Positions 35,943-44,179 of a DNA stretch of 64,000 nt are shown piece after piece. The notes under the pieces are model-generated. The model saw only the letters and a program-made list of their open reading frames with translations, did not search any database and had not been told where the DNA came from. Origin of the DNA: CAZWCE01 sp964632505 (GTDB lineage: Bacteria > Planctomycetota > Planctomycetia > Pirellulales > Thermoguttaceae); the NCBI GenBank assembly GCA_964632505.1, contig CAZWCE010000003.1, positions 1-64,000 of the forward strand, read 5' to 3'. Made by a program: the position numbers and the translations under genes. Each line of letters starts with the position of its first letter. Position 1 is the stretch's first letter.

Positions 35943-37067
35943 TCAGTGGGAAGAGAGGCCGTGAAGCCGAGAAACTCCGTCGAGGACCTCGTGGGAAAAA
36001 TCGGGATCGATGAGCGACTTCCGCCATTCGATCCCAAGCATGACGACGTTGATCCCCGATCCGATTCCCAACAGCGCGACGCGATCGCCCGATTCGAGGA
36101 ACCCGCTCTGGATGCCCAGCGACGCCGCCGTCGGCAAGGCGACCGCCCCCGTATTGCCGAGGTACTCCAGCGTCGAAAAGTTCAGGTCCAAGGGGAGCCG
36201 GAGTTGTTCGAACAGCAACTTCTGATGCGCGCGGCCGACCTGGTGGCAGAAGGTCTTGTCGATCGCATCCCGCGACCAGCCGAGTGTGTCGAGGAAATCG
36301 TCGAAGGCCACCTTCGCCGTCGCCACGCCCTGCTGCATGAGCATTTCCGAATCGGTCCACATCAGTGGATTCATCGCGTCCCCTCCGGCCCGATCGGTGT
36401 CGCTCTGGCAAAGATGACACTGCGACGTGTTCGCGCGGGTCACCCCTCCCAGCAAGCGGTTTCCGGTCCGGCTCCGATCGCGATGGGTCAGGAGGATCGC
36501 GGCACTTCCCGAACCGATCGTCAGCGAAGCGAACGCCGGCTTGACGTTCTTTCGGGTCAGCGACATCTCGGTATTCAAATGATCGATCGTCGCCTCGAGC
36601 AATCCCCGGCTGCTTTCGGTGCCGACGATGAGCCCGGCCTCGATCTGTCCCAATTCAATCTGATTGGCGACCTGAACCATGCCGGAGAGGAGGCCCAGGC
36701 AGGCGTTGGAGACATCATAAACGCTGCACTGCTCCGGGAGTCCGAGTTGTTGATGGACTTTGCATGCGGTGGCCGGCTCGAGAAAATCGCGGCAGACGGA
36801 ACCGTGGATGAGGACGCCGATTTCCTCCGGCGGAAACCCGGTCACTTCGAGCAGTTTTTTCCCGGTGAGGATACTCCGATCTCCCGGGAGCACCCCGCGG
36901 GGCCAAAGTCGGCGCTGCCGGATGCCCGTCATCAGTTCCAGCCGTCCCTCCGGCAGACGCAAACGGCGGTACAGCGGCTCCAGGCGCGACTCCAACTCCT
37001 CGGAGGTCAACCTCTCCTCTGGAAGCGTACACGTGATCGCTTCCAGGCATACGTTTTCGTAGTTCAT
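35943..37067 (-). CDS. 3-oxoacyl-ACP synthase III family, OleA-like thiolase
   Basis: A 374-residue condensing enzyme of the thiolase superfamily. The catalytic triad is visible: Cys123 in DVSNACLGLLSG, His275 in CHQVGRAH and Asn305 in YLGNTGAVALP. The strings around Cys123 and the LIVGTESSRGLLEATID segment recall OleA, which condenses two acyl-CoAs in long-chain olefin synthesis, more than FabH. A non-decarboxylating role is therefore possible, but OleB and OleC partners are absent here. The neighbouring SDR could fill the reductive step. Gaps to the sirtuin (29 bp) and the SDR (58 bp) favour one transcript. Identification as a KAS III-like enzyme is firm; OleA function is tentative. Confidence 0.88.
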   Translation of the reverse strand: MNYENVCLEAITCTLPEERLTSEELESRLEPLYRRLRLPEGRLELMTGIRQRRLWPRGVLPGDRSILTGKKLLEVTGFPPEEIGVLIHGSVCRDFLEPATACKVHQQLGLPEQCSVYDVSNACLGLLSGMVQVANQIELGQIEAGLIVGTESSRGLLEATIDHLNTEMSLTRKNVKPAFASLTIGSGSAAILLTHRDRSRTGNRLLGGVTRANTSQCHLCQSDTDRAGGDAMNPLMWTDSEMLMQQGVATAKVAFDDFLDTLGWSRDAIDKTFCHQVGRAHQKLLFEQLRLPLDLNFSTLEYLGNTGAVALPTAASLGIQSGFLESGDRVALLGIGSGINVVMLGIEWRKSLIDPDFSHEVLDGVSRLHGLSSH

Positions 37068-37125
37068 CGAGCGTTCATCCCATATTCTTCCGGAACCCTC
37101 CGACCGGGAAAGGCTCCTTCACGGT

Positions 37126-37920
37126 TCAGCAGCAGCGGCTCATCAGTCGATCGATCCAAGTGGGAAAGAGGCGATTAAGTAGATAGAGCATCTTGGCCTT
37201 CCGGTAGGGAACGATATGATGCTTTCGGCTTTCGACGGCCGCGACGATCTTCCCGGCGACATATTCGGCGGAAACGGGGACATGCTCCGGCCAGTTCGGC
37301 GGCGTTCGATCCTCCAACTGGCGATCGAAAAACTCGGTCGCCGTCGTGCCGGGGCTGACCAACAAAAGATCGATGCCTTCGCCGGAGAGTTCCGCCCGAA
37401 GCGACTCGCTGAACCCGGTGAGGGCGAATTTCGAAGCGGAGTAGGCCCCGCCCGAAGGCACTCCCCGCAGCCCGACGATCGAACCGATGTTGACGATCAT
37501 GGGAACCTCGGGCCGATCGAGCGCCGAACGCTTCAACAGGGGCAGGGCGAGTCGCGTCAGTTCGACCGCGGAGAAGAAGTTGAGCTCCATCAAATGCCGA
37601 AACAGCGTTTCGCTGCTCTCGCGAAACAGGGCCGTCGCTCCGACGCCGGCGTTATTGACCAACAGATCGAGTCCTCCCAGTTCCGTTTCCGCAAGATGTC
37701 CGATTTCCCGCCGCACCGTCGCTTCGGTGAGATCTCCCACCACGACGATCGGCCGGCTCCCCGACTCTTCCATTTGGTCGGCCAGCGTTTCCAATTTCTC
37801 CCGCCGCCGGGCGGTCACCAGCATCCGAGTCTTCCGCCGGGCCATCTCCAGGGCAAGCGCTCGCCCGATTCCCGAGGACGCCCCCGTGATCACCACGCGT
37901 GTCCCCGGTACGATTCTCAT
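37126..37920 (-). CDS. Short-chain dehydrogenase/reductase
   Basis: A 264-residue classical SDR. The cofactor motif TGASSGIG is at residues 12-19, the structural motif NNAGVG near 88, a catalytic serine in IVNIGSIVGLRG near 144, and YSASK near 160 carries the tyrosine and lysine. A basic residue pattern after the second strand (TARRREK) favours NADP(H). The C-terminal 40 residues are hydrophobic and basic (YRKAKMLYLLNRLFPTWIDR), which may associate with membrane lipids. Its first codon overlaps the GTPase stop by 4 bp. Substrate unknown; a 3-ketoacyl product of the adjacent condensing enzyme is possible. Confidence 0.92.
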   Translation of the reverse strand: MRIVPGTRVVITGASSGIGRALALEMARRKTRMLVTARRREKLETLADQMEESGSRPIVVVGDLTEATVRREIGHLAETELGGLDLLVNNAGVGATALFRESSETLFRHLMELNFFSAVELTRLALPLLKRSALDRPEVPMIVNIGSIVGLRGVPSGGAYSASKFALTGFSESLRAELSGEGIDLLLVSPGTTATEFFDRQLEDRTPPNWPEHVPVSAEYVAGKIVAAVESRKHHIVPYRKAKMLYLLNRLFPTWIDRLMSRCC

Positions 37921-38912
37921 GCGTGCAGCTCCACGATATCGCCGTCGTTGAGAATGTAGTCCCCTTTCACCACCGTCGCGTCGTGCACCTCGCTGCCCCA
38001 GACTTTGGCGAACTTCAAGTTCTCGGCGTAGTCGTTGTGCACCTGCGAGGCCAGCTCCACCAGATCGCTCCCCCGGCGGACGGTGAACGGCCGATCCATG
38101 TCCGGCTCCTTGTTGGCAGGCAGCTTGGTGTAGACGCGAACGACATCCATCGCCTTGTAGACGGCGTTGCGAAGGTCCTCCAGTGTCGAGACGTCGGTCG
38201 CCGAGACGACGAACTCCTCGAAGTCGAGAGGAAGCAGCTCGTGAAACAGCTCCAGCCGCACCTCGGCCTCGGGCAGGTCGATCTTGTTCGGGACGACGAA
38301 CGTCCGCGTGAACGAGAGCCCGACGTCCTCCTCATCGAGATAAGAAGAGGTCGCCAGTCGGGTCTTCGTTTGTTGCAGGCTGTCGAGCAGTTCTTGGCAA
38401 GCCTCCACCCCCCCGTCGTCGCCCAGATCGACCATCAACAAGCCCAAATCGGCGGCGCGGATGATACTGAAGAGGATCGGATCGAGATAATCCTTGGTGA
38501 TCGGAGGCGTGTCGATCAATTGCACCAGCACATCTTCCCAGGGCATCATTCCCGGCTGCGGCACCGTCGTGGTGAACGGGTAGGGGGCGACCTCCGGTTC
38601 GGCATTGGTGAAGGTCGAAAGCAACTGGCTCTTGCCGGCGTTCGGTCCGCCCAAAAGGACCACCGTTCCGGCTCCCTGGCGGGGAATGCGAAACGAACGT
38701 CCTTTCTTGCCGCCCGATTTCTTCTCCTGCTGGACGTCCTTCTTCAATTGGGAGATTTTTGACTTCAACTTCGCCTGAAGGTGATCCGTCCCTTTATGCT
38801 TCGGGATCTCCTGAAGCATGATCTGCAGCCATTTGAGTTCCTCGTCGAGCGAGCCGGCTTGGCGATACTGCTCCTGGGCTTTCAGATACTGTTGTGTCAA
38901 ATTCGCAGGCAT
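37917..38912 (-). CDS. TGS-domain GTPase of the OBG/DRG type
   Basis: A 331-residue GTP-binding protein. It begins with an 80-residue helical and basic region (coiled coil with many lysines). G1 is GPNAGKSQ (89-96), G2 the threonines near 114, G3 DTPP near 134, and G4 NKID near 207. The C-terminal 70 residues form a TGS domain ending in a GDYILNDGDIVELHA-like stretch. It differs from ObgE, which has a glycine-rich OBG fold in front; this form is closer to DRG. Such proteins are thought to act in ribosome-linked regulation. First gene of the GTPase-SDR-KAS III-sirtuin operon. Start MPANLTQQYL chosen because the longer frame enters the malQ gene. Confidence 0.92.
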   Translation of the reverse strand: MPANLTQQYLKAQEQYRQAGSLDEELKWLQIMLQEIPKHKGTDHLQAKLKSKISQLKKDVQQEKKSGGKKGRSFRIPRQGAGTVVLLGGPNAGKSQLLSTFTNAEPEVAPYPFTTTVPQPGMMPWEDVLVQLIDTPPITKDYLDPILFSIIRAADLGLLMVDLGDDGGVEACQELLDSLQQTKTRLATSSYLDEEDVGLSFTRTFVVPNKIDLPEAEVRLELFHELLPLDFEEFVVSATDVSTLEDLRNAVYKAMDVVRVYTKLPANKEPDMDRPFTVRRGSDLVELASQVHNDYAENLKFAKVWGSEVHDATVVKGDYILNDGDIVELHA

Positions 38913-39139
38913 ATCGGTTCGGTCGATTCCTTCGGGAAAAAAACAGGGCCGATCAAGCCTCTGCCGGACAGGCCCTCGGACCGCGAAATGAAGTATTTTC
39001 CAAGAATCACGAGGATACCATATTCCGGGAAAAACGACAAGAATCCCCGACACTTCGAGGTGGATTTCCCTCGCCTTCTGCGATGGGCGGCTTCGGCTGC
39101 AAGAGAAACAGACGTGGAGATCGAGAAGAGGAGAGCACG

Positions 39140-40732
39140 CTATCGCGCGAGCCGATCGGCCCGGTGCGTCAGTTCGCGAAACGAATCGATCCACCCCGGG
39201 TCGGTCCAGCCCTCGCGGAGCCGCCACGTCCAGTTGCCTTCCGCCTCGCCGGGGTAGTTCATCCGCCCGCTCTGGTCGAGACCCAAAAGGTCCTGCATCT
39301 GGAAGATCGAGAGATTCCCCTTCGACTGGAGCACCATCTGAAGCATCGCCTGATGCCCCACCGACCGGCGAAGATCTTCCCGTTCCGCTTCCGGACACTT
39401 CGAATGTGTCGGCAGGCGGGGAACTCCCTCCTCCGGCAAGTACTTCTTGAGAATCCCCAACATGTACTCGCGCGAAAAGGGAAGGGCGTCCTGATCCTGG
39501 GTCATCGTCTGATCGTACCATCCCATCAAGGTGTTCGTATCGTGGGTGCCGGAACAGACGAGCGTATTCTGGGGCCATTTTTCGGTCGGGTCGCCCTCGT
39601 GCTGGTAGTCGAAGGCGAACTGGAGCACGGAAAGTCCCGGCAAGTCGAACTGGTCGCGCAGCGCGATCACTCCCTCGCTCACATCGCCCAAATCTTCGGC
39701 GATCAGTTGCGCCCCGGGATACTGCTCGAAGACCTTCCGGAAAAAATCCTCGCCGGGCCCTTGATGCCACTCGCCTTCCAGGGGCGATTCGGCATCGGCC
39801 GGAATACTGTAGAAATTGTGAAACCCGATGAAATGGTCCAACCTCAGAGCGTCGTATCGGTGCAGCGACAGCCCGATGCGGTTCATCCACCAGTGATAGC
39901 CGTCTTCCCGATGCACCTCCCAGCGATACAAAGGAGAATCCCATCGCTGACCGTTCGGATTGAAAGCATCGCCCGGCACCCCCGCCACGCGAAGCGGGTG
40001 ACCGTTTTCGTCGATTTCGAACATCTCCGGACTGGCCCAAGTCTCCACGCTCGATTGGCTCACGTAGATCGGCAGATCGCCAATCAACCCGATTCCCTGC
40101 TGCTGCGTGTATTCCCGGAGCCGGTTCCACTGGATCTCGAACACCAGTTGCAAGAAGATGTAGTAGTCGATCTCTTCTTCGAGTTCCTTCGCCACCGCGC
40201 GGAGCGCCTCGGGGTCGCGTTTGCGGATTTTCTCGTCCGGCCAGTTCATCCAATCCCGAACGCCGAACCGTTCAAGCAGCGCGCAGAACATGCCGTGCGG
40301 CTCCACCCACCAGGCATTCCCCTCCATGAACTTTTCATACTGGTCGCGATAGGGCTCGCCTTTTCGATCCCGATATCGAGCGAACGCTTTTTTCCAGCGG
40401 GGGGATCGATACTCCCGGGCCGAGTTGAAATCGGTCTTCTCCGGATTCCCGTTTCCCCGCTCGGTCAGATCGGACCGATCGAGCAGACCGTCTTCGACCA
40501 GCTGCTCCAGGCAGAGGTAGAGCGGTTCCCCGGCGAACGATGAAAAACTGGCGTACGGGGAGAAGAAGTAGTCGATCGGGTTCACCGGAAGCGTCTGCCA
40601 CCACCGCTGTCCGCTTTGCACCAACAGGTCGACGAACGCTCGTGACCCCCGGCCAAGGTCGCCACAGTAGGGAGCACCGGGGAGCGAGGAGATATGCAGC
40701 AAAACGCCGCTGGATCGTTCGTGTAGATTCAT
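39140..40732 (-). CDS. malQ: 4-alpha-glucanotransferase
   Basis: A GH77 enzyme, 530 residues, that moves alpha-1,4-glucan chains (maltodextrin and glycogen metabolism) in the cytoplasm. Catalytic elements visible: nucleophile aspartate in LRLDHFIGF, acid/base glutamate in LIAEDLGD, and transition-state aspartate in SGTHDTNTLMG. The N-terminal SSGVLLHISSLPGAPYCGDLG block is a GH77 hallmark. Start chosen at MNLHERS with a good GAGGAG ribosome-binding site just before it. It follows pgi in the same direction with a 121-bp gap, so glucose units released could enter glycolysis through the neighbouring isomerase. Confidence 0.95.
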   Translation of the reverse strand: MNLHERSSGVLLHISSLPGAPYCGDLGRGSRAFVDLLVQSGQRWWQTLPVNPIDYFFSPYASFSSFAGEPLYLCLEQLVEDGLLDRSDLTERGNGNPEKTDFNSAREYRSPRWKKAFARYRDRKGEPYRDQYEKFMEGNAWWVEPHGMFCALLERFGVRDWMNWPDEKIRKRDPEALRAVAKELEEEIDYYIFLQLVFEIQWNRLREYTQQQGIGLIGDLPIYVSQSSVETWASPEMFEIDENGHPLRVAGVPGDAFNPNGQRWDSPLYRWEVHREDGYHWWMNRIGLSLHRYDALRLDHFIGFHNFYSIPADAESPLEGEWHQGPGEDFFRKVFEQYPGAQLIAEDLGDVSEGVIALRDQFDLPGLSVLQFAFDYQHEGDPTEKWPQNTLVCSGTHDTNTLMGWYDQTMTQDQDALPFSREYMLGILKKYLPEEGVPRLPTHSKCPEAEREDLRRSVGHQAMLQMVLQSKGNLSIFQMQDLLGLDQSGRMNYPGEAEGNWTWRLREGWTDPGWIDSFRELTHRADRLAR

Positions 40733-40813
40733 GGAGAACTCCTCGCGAAGGGGTTCGGTTCGCGAAAACAGGTCATCCCAAAAGGGCAGGGCAGTGGGGG
40801 AGGGGAACAATGG

Positions 40814-40846
40814 GGTTTTCGTTACTATAGCTTACGATCGAAAACC
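40814..40846. promoter_or_regulatory. Inverted repeat between pgi and malQ
   Basis: Arms GGTTTTCG (40814-40821) and CGAAAACC (40839-40846) are perfect, with 17 bases between them. On the minus strand the interval contains a TATAGT box. No T run follows, so this is more likely a malQ promoter/operator element than a terminator for pgi. No convincing -35 could be assigned. Confidence 0.3.
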
Positions 40847-40853
40847 GAAAAGG

Positions 40854-42497
40854 CTATTTCTCGCGAACCTCCTTGAAATATTGAATCAAGCCGTTGGTGG
40901 AGCTGTCGTGCGTGTCGACCGGGGCATCACCTTCAAGCTCGGGCAAGACTTTCTGGGCCAGTTGTTTGCCCAGTTCCACGCCCATCTGGTCGAACGAATT
41001 GATGTTCCAGAGAATTCCCTGGGTGAAAATCTTATGCTCGTACAGGGCAATCAATCTCCCCAACATGCGGGGCGTGAGTTTTTCGAAGAAGAGCGAATTG
41101 GTGGGGCGATTCCCCTCGAAGACCTTCGACGGGGCCAGTCGCTCCACTTCGGACGGGGGAAGCCCCTTGGCCGCCAGCTCCTCTTTCGCCTCCTCGAGCG
41201 TCTTTCCCTTCATGAGCGCCTCGGTCTGGGCGAGGAAATTCGAGATGAGTTTCGGATGATGATCGCCAAGGGGGTTTTGCGAGAGCACCGGGGCGAGAAA
41301 ATCGCAGGGGATGAGCTTCGTCCCCTGGTGGATCAGTTGATAGAAGGCGTGCTGGCCGTTGGTGCCGGGTTCTCCCCAGATGATCGGCCCGGTCGAATAG
41401 TCGACCCGTCGGTTCTCCCGATCGACGCTCTTGCCGTTGCTCTCCATATCGCCCTGCTGGAAATAGGCGGCGAAGCGGTGCAGGTACTGATCGTAAGGCA
41501 AAATGGCGTGCGACTGGGCATCGAAGAAGTTGTTGTACCAGAGCCCCAAGAGCCCCATCAATACGGGAATATTCTTATCGAACGGCGTCGTGCGGAAATG
41601 TTCGTCGAGCTCGTGAGCTCCTTCCAGCAGTTCCTCGAAGTTCTCGAAGCCGATCGCCAGGACGATCGATAAACCGATCGCCGACCAGAGCGAATAGCGT
41701 CCGCCGACCCAATCCCAGAACTCGAACATATTTTCCGGATCGATGCCGAAATCGCGGACGCCGGAATCGTTCGTCGAAAGTGCGACGAAATGCTTCGCCA
41801 CGGCGGAGGGATCGTTCGCCTTTTCCAGAAACCAGCTCTTGGCCGAACGGGCATTGGTCATCGTCTCGAGCGTGGTGAAGGTCTTCGAAGCGATGATGAA
41901 CAGCGTGGTCTCGGGATCCACTTTTTTCAAGGTTTCGACCAAGTGGGTGCCGTCGATATTCGAGACGAAGTGCACGGCCGGGCCATCCTGGTACGGCGTG
42001 AGGGCCTCGGTCACCATGAAAGGTCCCAGATCGGACCCGCCGATGCCGATATTCACCACGTCGGTGATCGCTTTGCCGGAGTAACCTTTCCAATCGCCTC
42101 CGCGCACGCGAGCCGCGAACTGCTTCATCTTCTCAAGCACGCGACGGACTTCCGGCATGACGTCTTCGCCGTCGACCTCGATGGGTCGATTCGACCGATT
42201 CCGAAGCGCCACATGCAACACGGCCCGCTGCTCGGTGAGATTGATCTTCTCGCCGGCAAACATCGCCTCGATCGCCTCCCCGAGCTTGCGCTCCTCGGCC
42301 AGTCGCACCAACCGTTCGATCGTCTCTTCGGTGATGCGATTTTTCGAATAATCGAAAAGCAGCTCGTTCCACCGGAAGGAGAATCGGTCAAAACGCCGCG
42401 GATCTTCGGCGAAGAGATCGCGCAGGTGCATTGGATGCATCTTCTCGGCATGTTCCTTCAGGGCCTTCCACGAGGCCGACTCGGTCACCACGGACAT
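40854..42497 (-). CDS. pgi: Glucose-6-phosphate isomerase
   Basis: Interconverts glucose-6-phosphate and fructose-6-phosphate. The 547-residue length matches the long bacterial/eukaryotic form. Signatures include NIGIGGSDLGPF near the middle, the GEPGTNGQHAFYQLIHQG block with the catalytic glutamate, and an LGKQLAQKVLPEL-like segment near the C-terminus (ELGKQLAQKV). The start MSVVTES is used; the longest frame begins seven codons earlier (MMMGVHA), which is also possible. A copy of a dispersed repeat sits upstream of its start. Function is secure. Confidence 0.96.
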   Translation of the reverse strand: MSVVTESASWKALKEHAEKMHPMHLRDLFAEDPRRFDRFSFRWNELLFDYSKNRITEETIERLVRLAEERKLGEAIEAMFAGEKINLTEQRAVLHVALRNRSNRPIEVDGEDVMPEVRRVLEKMKQFAARVRGGDWKGYSGKAITDVVNIGIGGSDLGPFMVTEALTPYQDGPAVHFVSNIDGTHLVETLKKVDPETTLFIIASKTFTTLETMTNARSAKSWFLEKANDPSAVAKHFVALSTNDSGVRDFGIDPENMFEFWDWVGGRYSLWSAIGLSIVLAIGFENFEELLEGAHELDEHFRTTPFDKNIPVLMGLLGLWYNNFFDAQSHAILPYDQYLHRFAAYFQQGDMESNGKSVDRENRRVDYSTGPIIWGEPGTNGQHAFYQLIHQGTKLIPCDFLAPVLSQNPLGDHHPKLISNFLAQTEALMKGKTLEEAKEELAAKGLPPSEVERLAPSKVFEGNRPTNSLFFEKLTPRMLGRLIALYEHKIFTQGILWNINSFDQMGVELGKQLAQKVLPELEGDAPVDTHDSSTNGLIQYFKEVREK

Positions 42498-42530
42498 GGC
42501 ATGGACTCCCATCATCATCGATTTGAATGT

Positions 42531-42648
42531 TATTCATGTTCGCATCAATCGTGGCCCCTCGGTTCATGCAGCGACGCCCGTAGGGCCGGGCTGTCGCTGT
42601 TCGTCCGGGGTTCACCATATAGGCGCTATCTATGCGACGCTCAATAAG
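42531..42648 (+). repeat. Dispersed intergenic repeat, copy A
   Basis: A 118-bp sequence whose first 41 bases are identical to 47840-47880, with the remainder similar except for small changes and an 11-bp insertion relative to the other copy. Inside, AGCGAC and GTCGCT with further paired bases form a hairpin. Near its ends, CGCATC and GATGCG-like elements give a loose terminal inverted repeat. It lies between the pgi and coaC starts and has no coding character, though it is open in one frame in each copy. Confidence 0.75.
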
Positions 42649-42680
42649 TGTTCTCGCGCGCAGAGTGTTCTCGCGCGCAG
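42647..42680. repeat. Perfect tandem duplication, 17 bp x 2
   Basis: The unit AGTGTTCTCGCGCGCAG occurs twice in direct succession at the right edge of dispersed repeat copy A. It contains CGCGCG. The other copy of the dispersed repeat lacks it, so the duplication is local. It is not part of a CRISPR-like array. Confidence 0.8.
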
Positions 42681-42692
42681 GATGGGAAGCGC

Positions 42693-43244
42693 TTACACCA
42701 TTCGCGAGGTCGATTCGAGCATTTCGCAAATGGTGCTGAAAAGAGCGTCCGGCTCGACCATCCGTCCGGGACCCGTTTGCCCGCAACTGAGGTGCCCCTC
42801 CGCCGGCCCGAGCAGGGTGACGCCGTCGTTGCGGAGCCGGTCGGCGTTCCGTCGCACCGCCGGATGACGCCACATGACGGTGTTCATCGCGGGCGCCACC
42901 AGAACCGGCCCGTTGAAGGAGAGGTACGTCGTGCAGAGCAGATCATCGGCAATGCCGTGCGCCGCCTTGGCCAGGAAGTTCGCCGTCGCCGGGGCAATAC
43001 AGAACAGGGAAGCCTCCCGAGCCAATTCGATATGGGGATGCGAGATCGAGGCATCGAACATTTCGACGCGCACCGGACGACCGCTGAGGGCCTCGAACGT
43101 CTTCGGGCCGACCAGTTCGGTGGCGCTGCGGGTCATGATGACCGAAACGCCCGCCCCCCACTGCGTGAGTCGGCTGACCAGGGTCGCGGTTTTGAACGCC
43201 GCGATGCCGCCGGTCACTCCGATGAGTACTTCCGGCCGTTTCAT
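42693..43244 (-). CDS. coaC: Flavoprotein, phosphopantothenoylcysteine decarboxylase type
   Basis: A 183-residue flavoprotein of the HFCD family, the CoaC half of the coenzyme-A enzyme Dfp/CoaBC. It decarboxylates phosphopantothenoylcysteine. GVTGGIAAFK binds FMN near the N-terminus, the active-site histidine is in ISHPHIELA, the PAMNTVMW motif is intact, and the substrate-clamp segment reads GHLSCGQTGPGRM. The CoaB half (synthetase) is not fused and is not adjacent. The gene overlaps rpoZ by 4 bp and is last in the run gmk-rpoZ-coaC, an order well known in bacteria. That order supports the assignment. Confidence 0.92.
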   Translation of the reverse strand: MKRPEVLIGVTGGIAAFKTATLVSRLTQWGAGVSVIMTRSATELVGPKTFEALSGRPVRVEMFDASISHPHIELAREASLFCIAPATANFLAKAAHGIADDLLCTTYLSFNGPVLVAPAMNTVMWRHPAVRRNADRLRNDGVTLLGPAEGHLSCGQTGPGRMVEPDALFSTICEMLESTSRMV

Positions 43245-43510
43245 GTCAGGTTCGGGTCGAAAAGATCGTCGATCGCCCCGGCGTCCGATCCTTCGACATT
43301 CTGGGCACGCACGTTGCCTTCCATGTCGAGATAGATCTTGTCCTCGAGAATCTCCTGGATGACGATCTGCATCTTGTCTTTTTTGTCGGTATTGACGAAC
43401 GACCGGGCCCCTTTGTTCAGGTAGACCAGTCGCTTCTGGATGAGGGAGGACAACTTGAAACGTCCGCCCACCTTCTCGATCAGGGCTTCATCTTTGAGTT
43501 CTTCGAGCAT
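43241..43510 (-). CDS. rpoZ: RNA polymerase omega subunit
   Basis: An 89-residue protein starting MLEELKDEALIEKV. A YLNKGARSFV segment corresponds to the conserved part of omega (the usual form is R-x-xxxxGA). It stabilises the beta-prime subunit. The sequence is divergent and would be weak on its own, but the position between gmk and coaC, the length, and overlap with coaC (4 bp) make rpoZ the best reading. Start fixed at the ATG ending at 43510, preceded by GAGAACG. Confidence 0.75.
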   Translation of the reverse strand: MLEELKDEALIEKVGGRFKLSSLIQKRLVYLNKGARSFVNTDKKDKMQIVIQEILEDKIYLDMEGNVRAQNVEGSDAGAIDDLFDPNLT

Positions 43511-43566
43511 GGTATCGTTCTCCTCTGGGGGTTCCCGTCGCCGGTGCGGCCGGCCGCGGGAAATGA

Positions 43567-44139
43567 TCACGCCTTGGCATTGTTCTTCAATATCTCGCAG
43601 ATTTCGCGAACCGCCTTGTCCAAATCGTCGTTGACCACGTGGTAGCGGTAAAAATCGGACTTTTCGATCTCCTCTTTCGCCTGGTTCAGACGCTGTCGGA
43701 GCGTCTCTTCCGATTCGGTGCCCCGCCCCCGAAGCCTCTCCTGGAGCACTTCGAGATTCTTCGGGAGGACGAAGATGGTGATCGCCCGTGGATAGACCTT
43801 CAAGACCTCCCGGGCTCCTTTCAGGTCGATCTCCAACACGACCCAACGACCGGCCTCGATACTTCGGCAAACCGGCGCGGCGAGCGTGCCGTACCACTGT
43901 CCCTTGCCGAACACTTTGAAGCTTTCGAGAAAGGCGCCGTCTCGTCGTCGTTGTTCGAACTCCTTCTCGGAGAGGAAATGGTAATCCTCTCCGCCTTTTT
44001 CTCCGGCTCGCGGCGGACGCGTGGTCGCCGAAACACTCACCTCCAGCGGCAAGGGGCAATCCTCCAGCACCCGCTTCAGGAGCGTCCCTTTGCCGACCCC
44101 CGAAGGACCTGAAAAAATGACCACTTTCCCCTTTTTCAT
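43567..44139 (-). CDS. gmk: Guanylate kinase
   Basis: Phosphorylates GMP to GDP. The 190 residues are normal. The P-loop GPSGVGKGT is near residue 11, followed by the GMP-binding SVSATTRPPRAGEKGGEDYHF block at about 34-54 and the EIDLKGAREV segment near 100. Start set at MKKGKVVIF; the 28 codons before it in the open frame are not typical and overlap the yicC end. It belongs to the leftward yicC-gmk-rpoZ-coaC cluster, with 40 bp to yicC. Confidence 0.96.
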   Translation of the reverse strand: MKKGKVVIFSGPSGVGKGTLLKRVLEDCPLPLEVSVSATTRPPRAGEKGGEDYHFLSEKEFEQRRRDGAFLESFKVFGKGQWYGTLAAPVCRSIEAGRWVVLEIDLKGAREVLKVYPRAITIFVLPKNLEVLQERLRGRGTESEETLRQRLNQAKEEIEKSDFYRYHVVNDDLDKAVREICEILKNNAKA

Positions 44140-44179
44140 CGCCTGGGGTCTCCGCGCTCCGATTTCGCTGTCTCGGAAA

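Noticed and set aside
35101..36420. Sirtuin with a 169-residue N-terminal extension
   Set aside because: The extension overlaps the KAS III-like gene in another frame and is arginine-rich; the proper start at 35913 gives a normal-length sirtuin.
42647..42680. CRISPR-like repeat
   Set aside because: Only two units with no spacer between them and no cas genes in the window.
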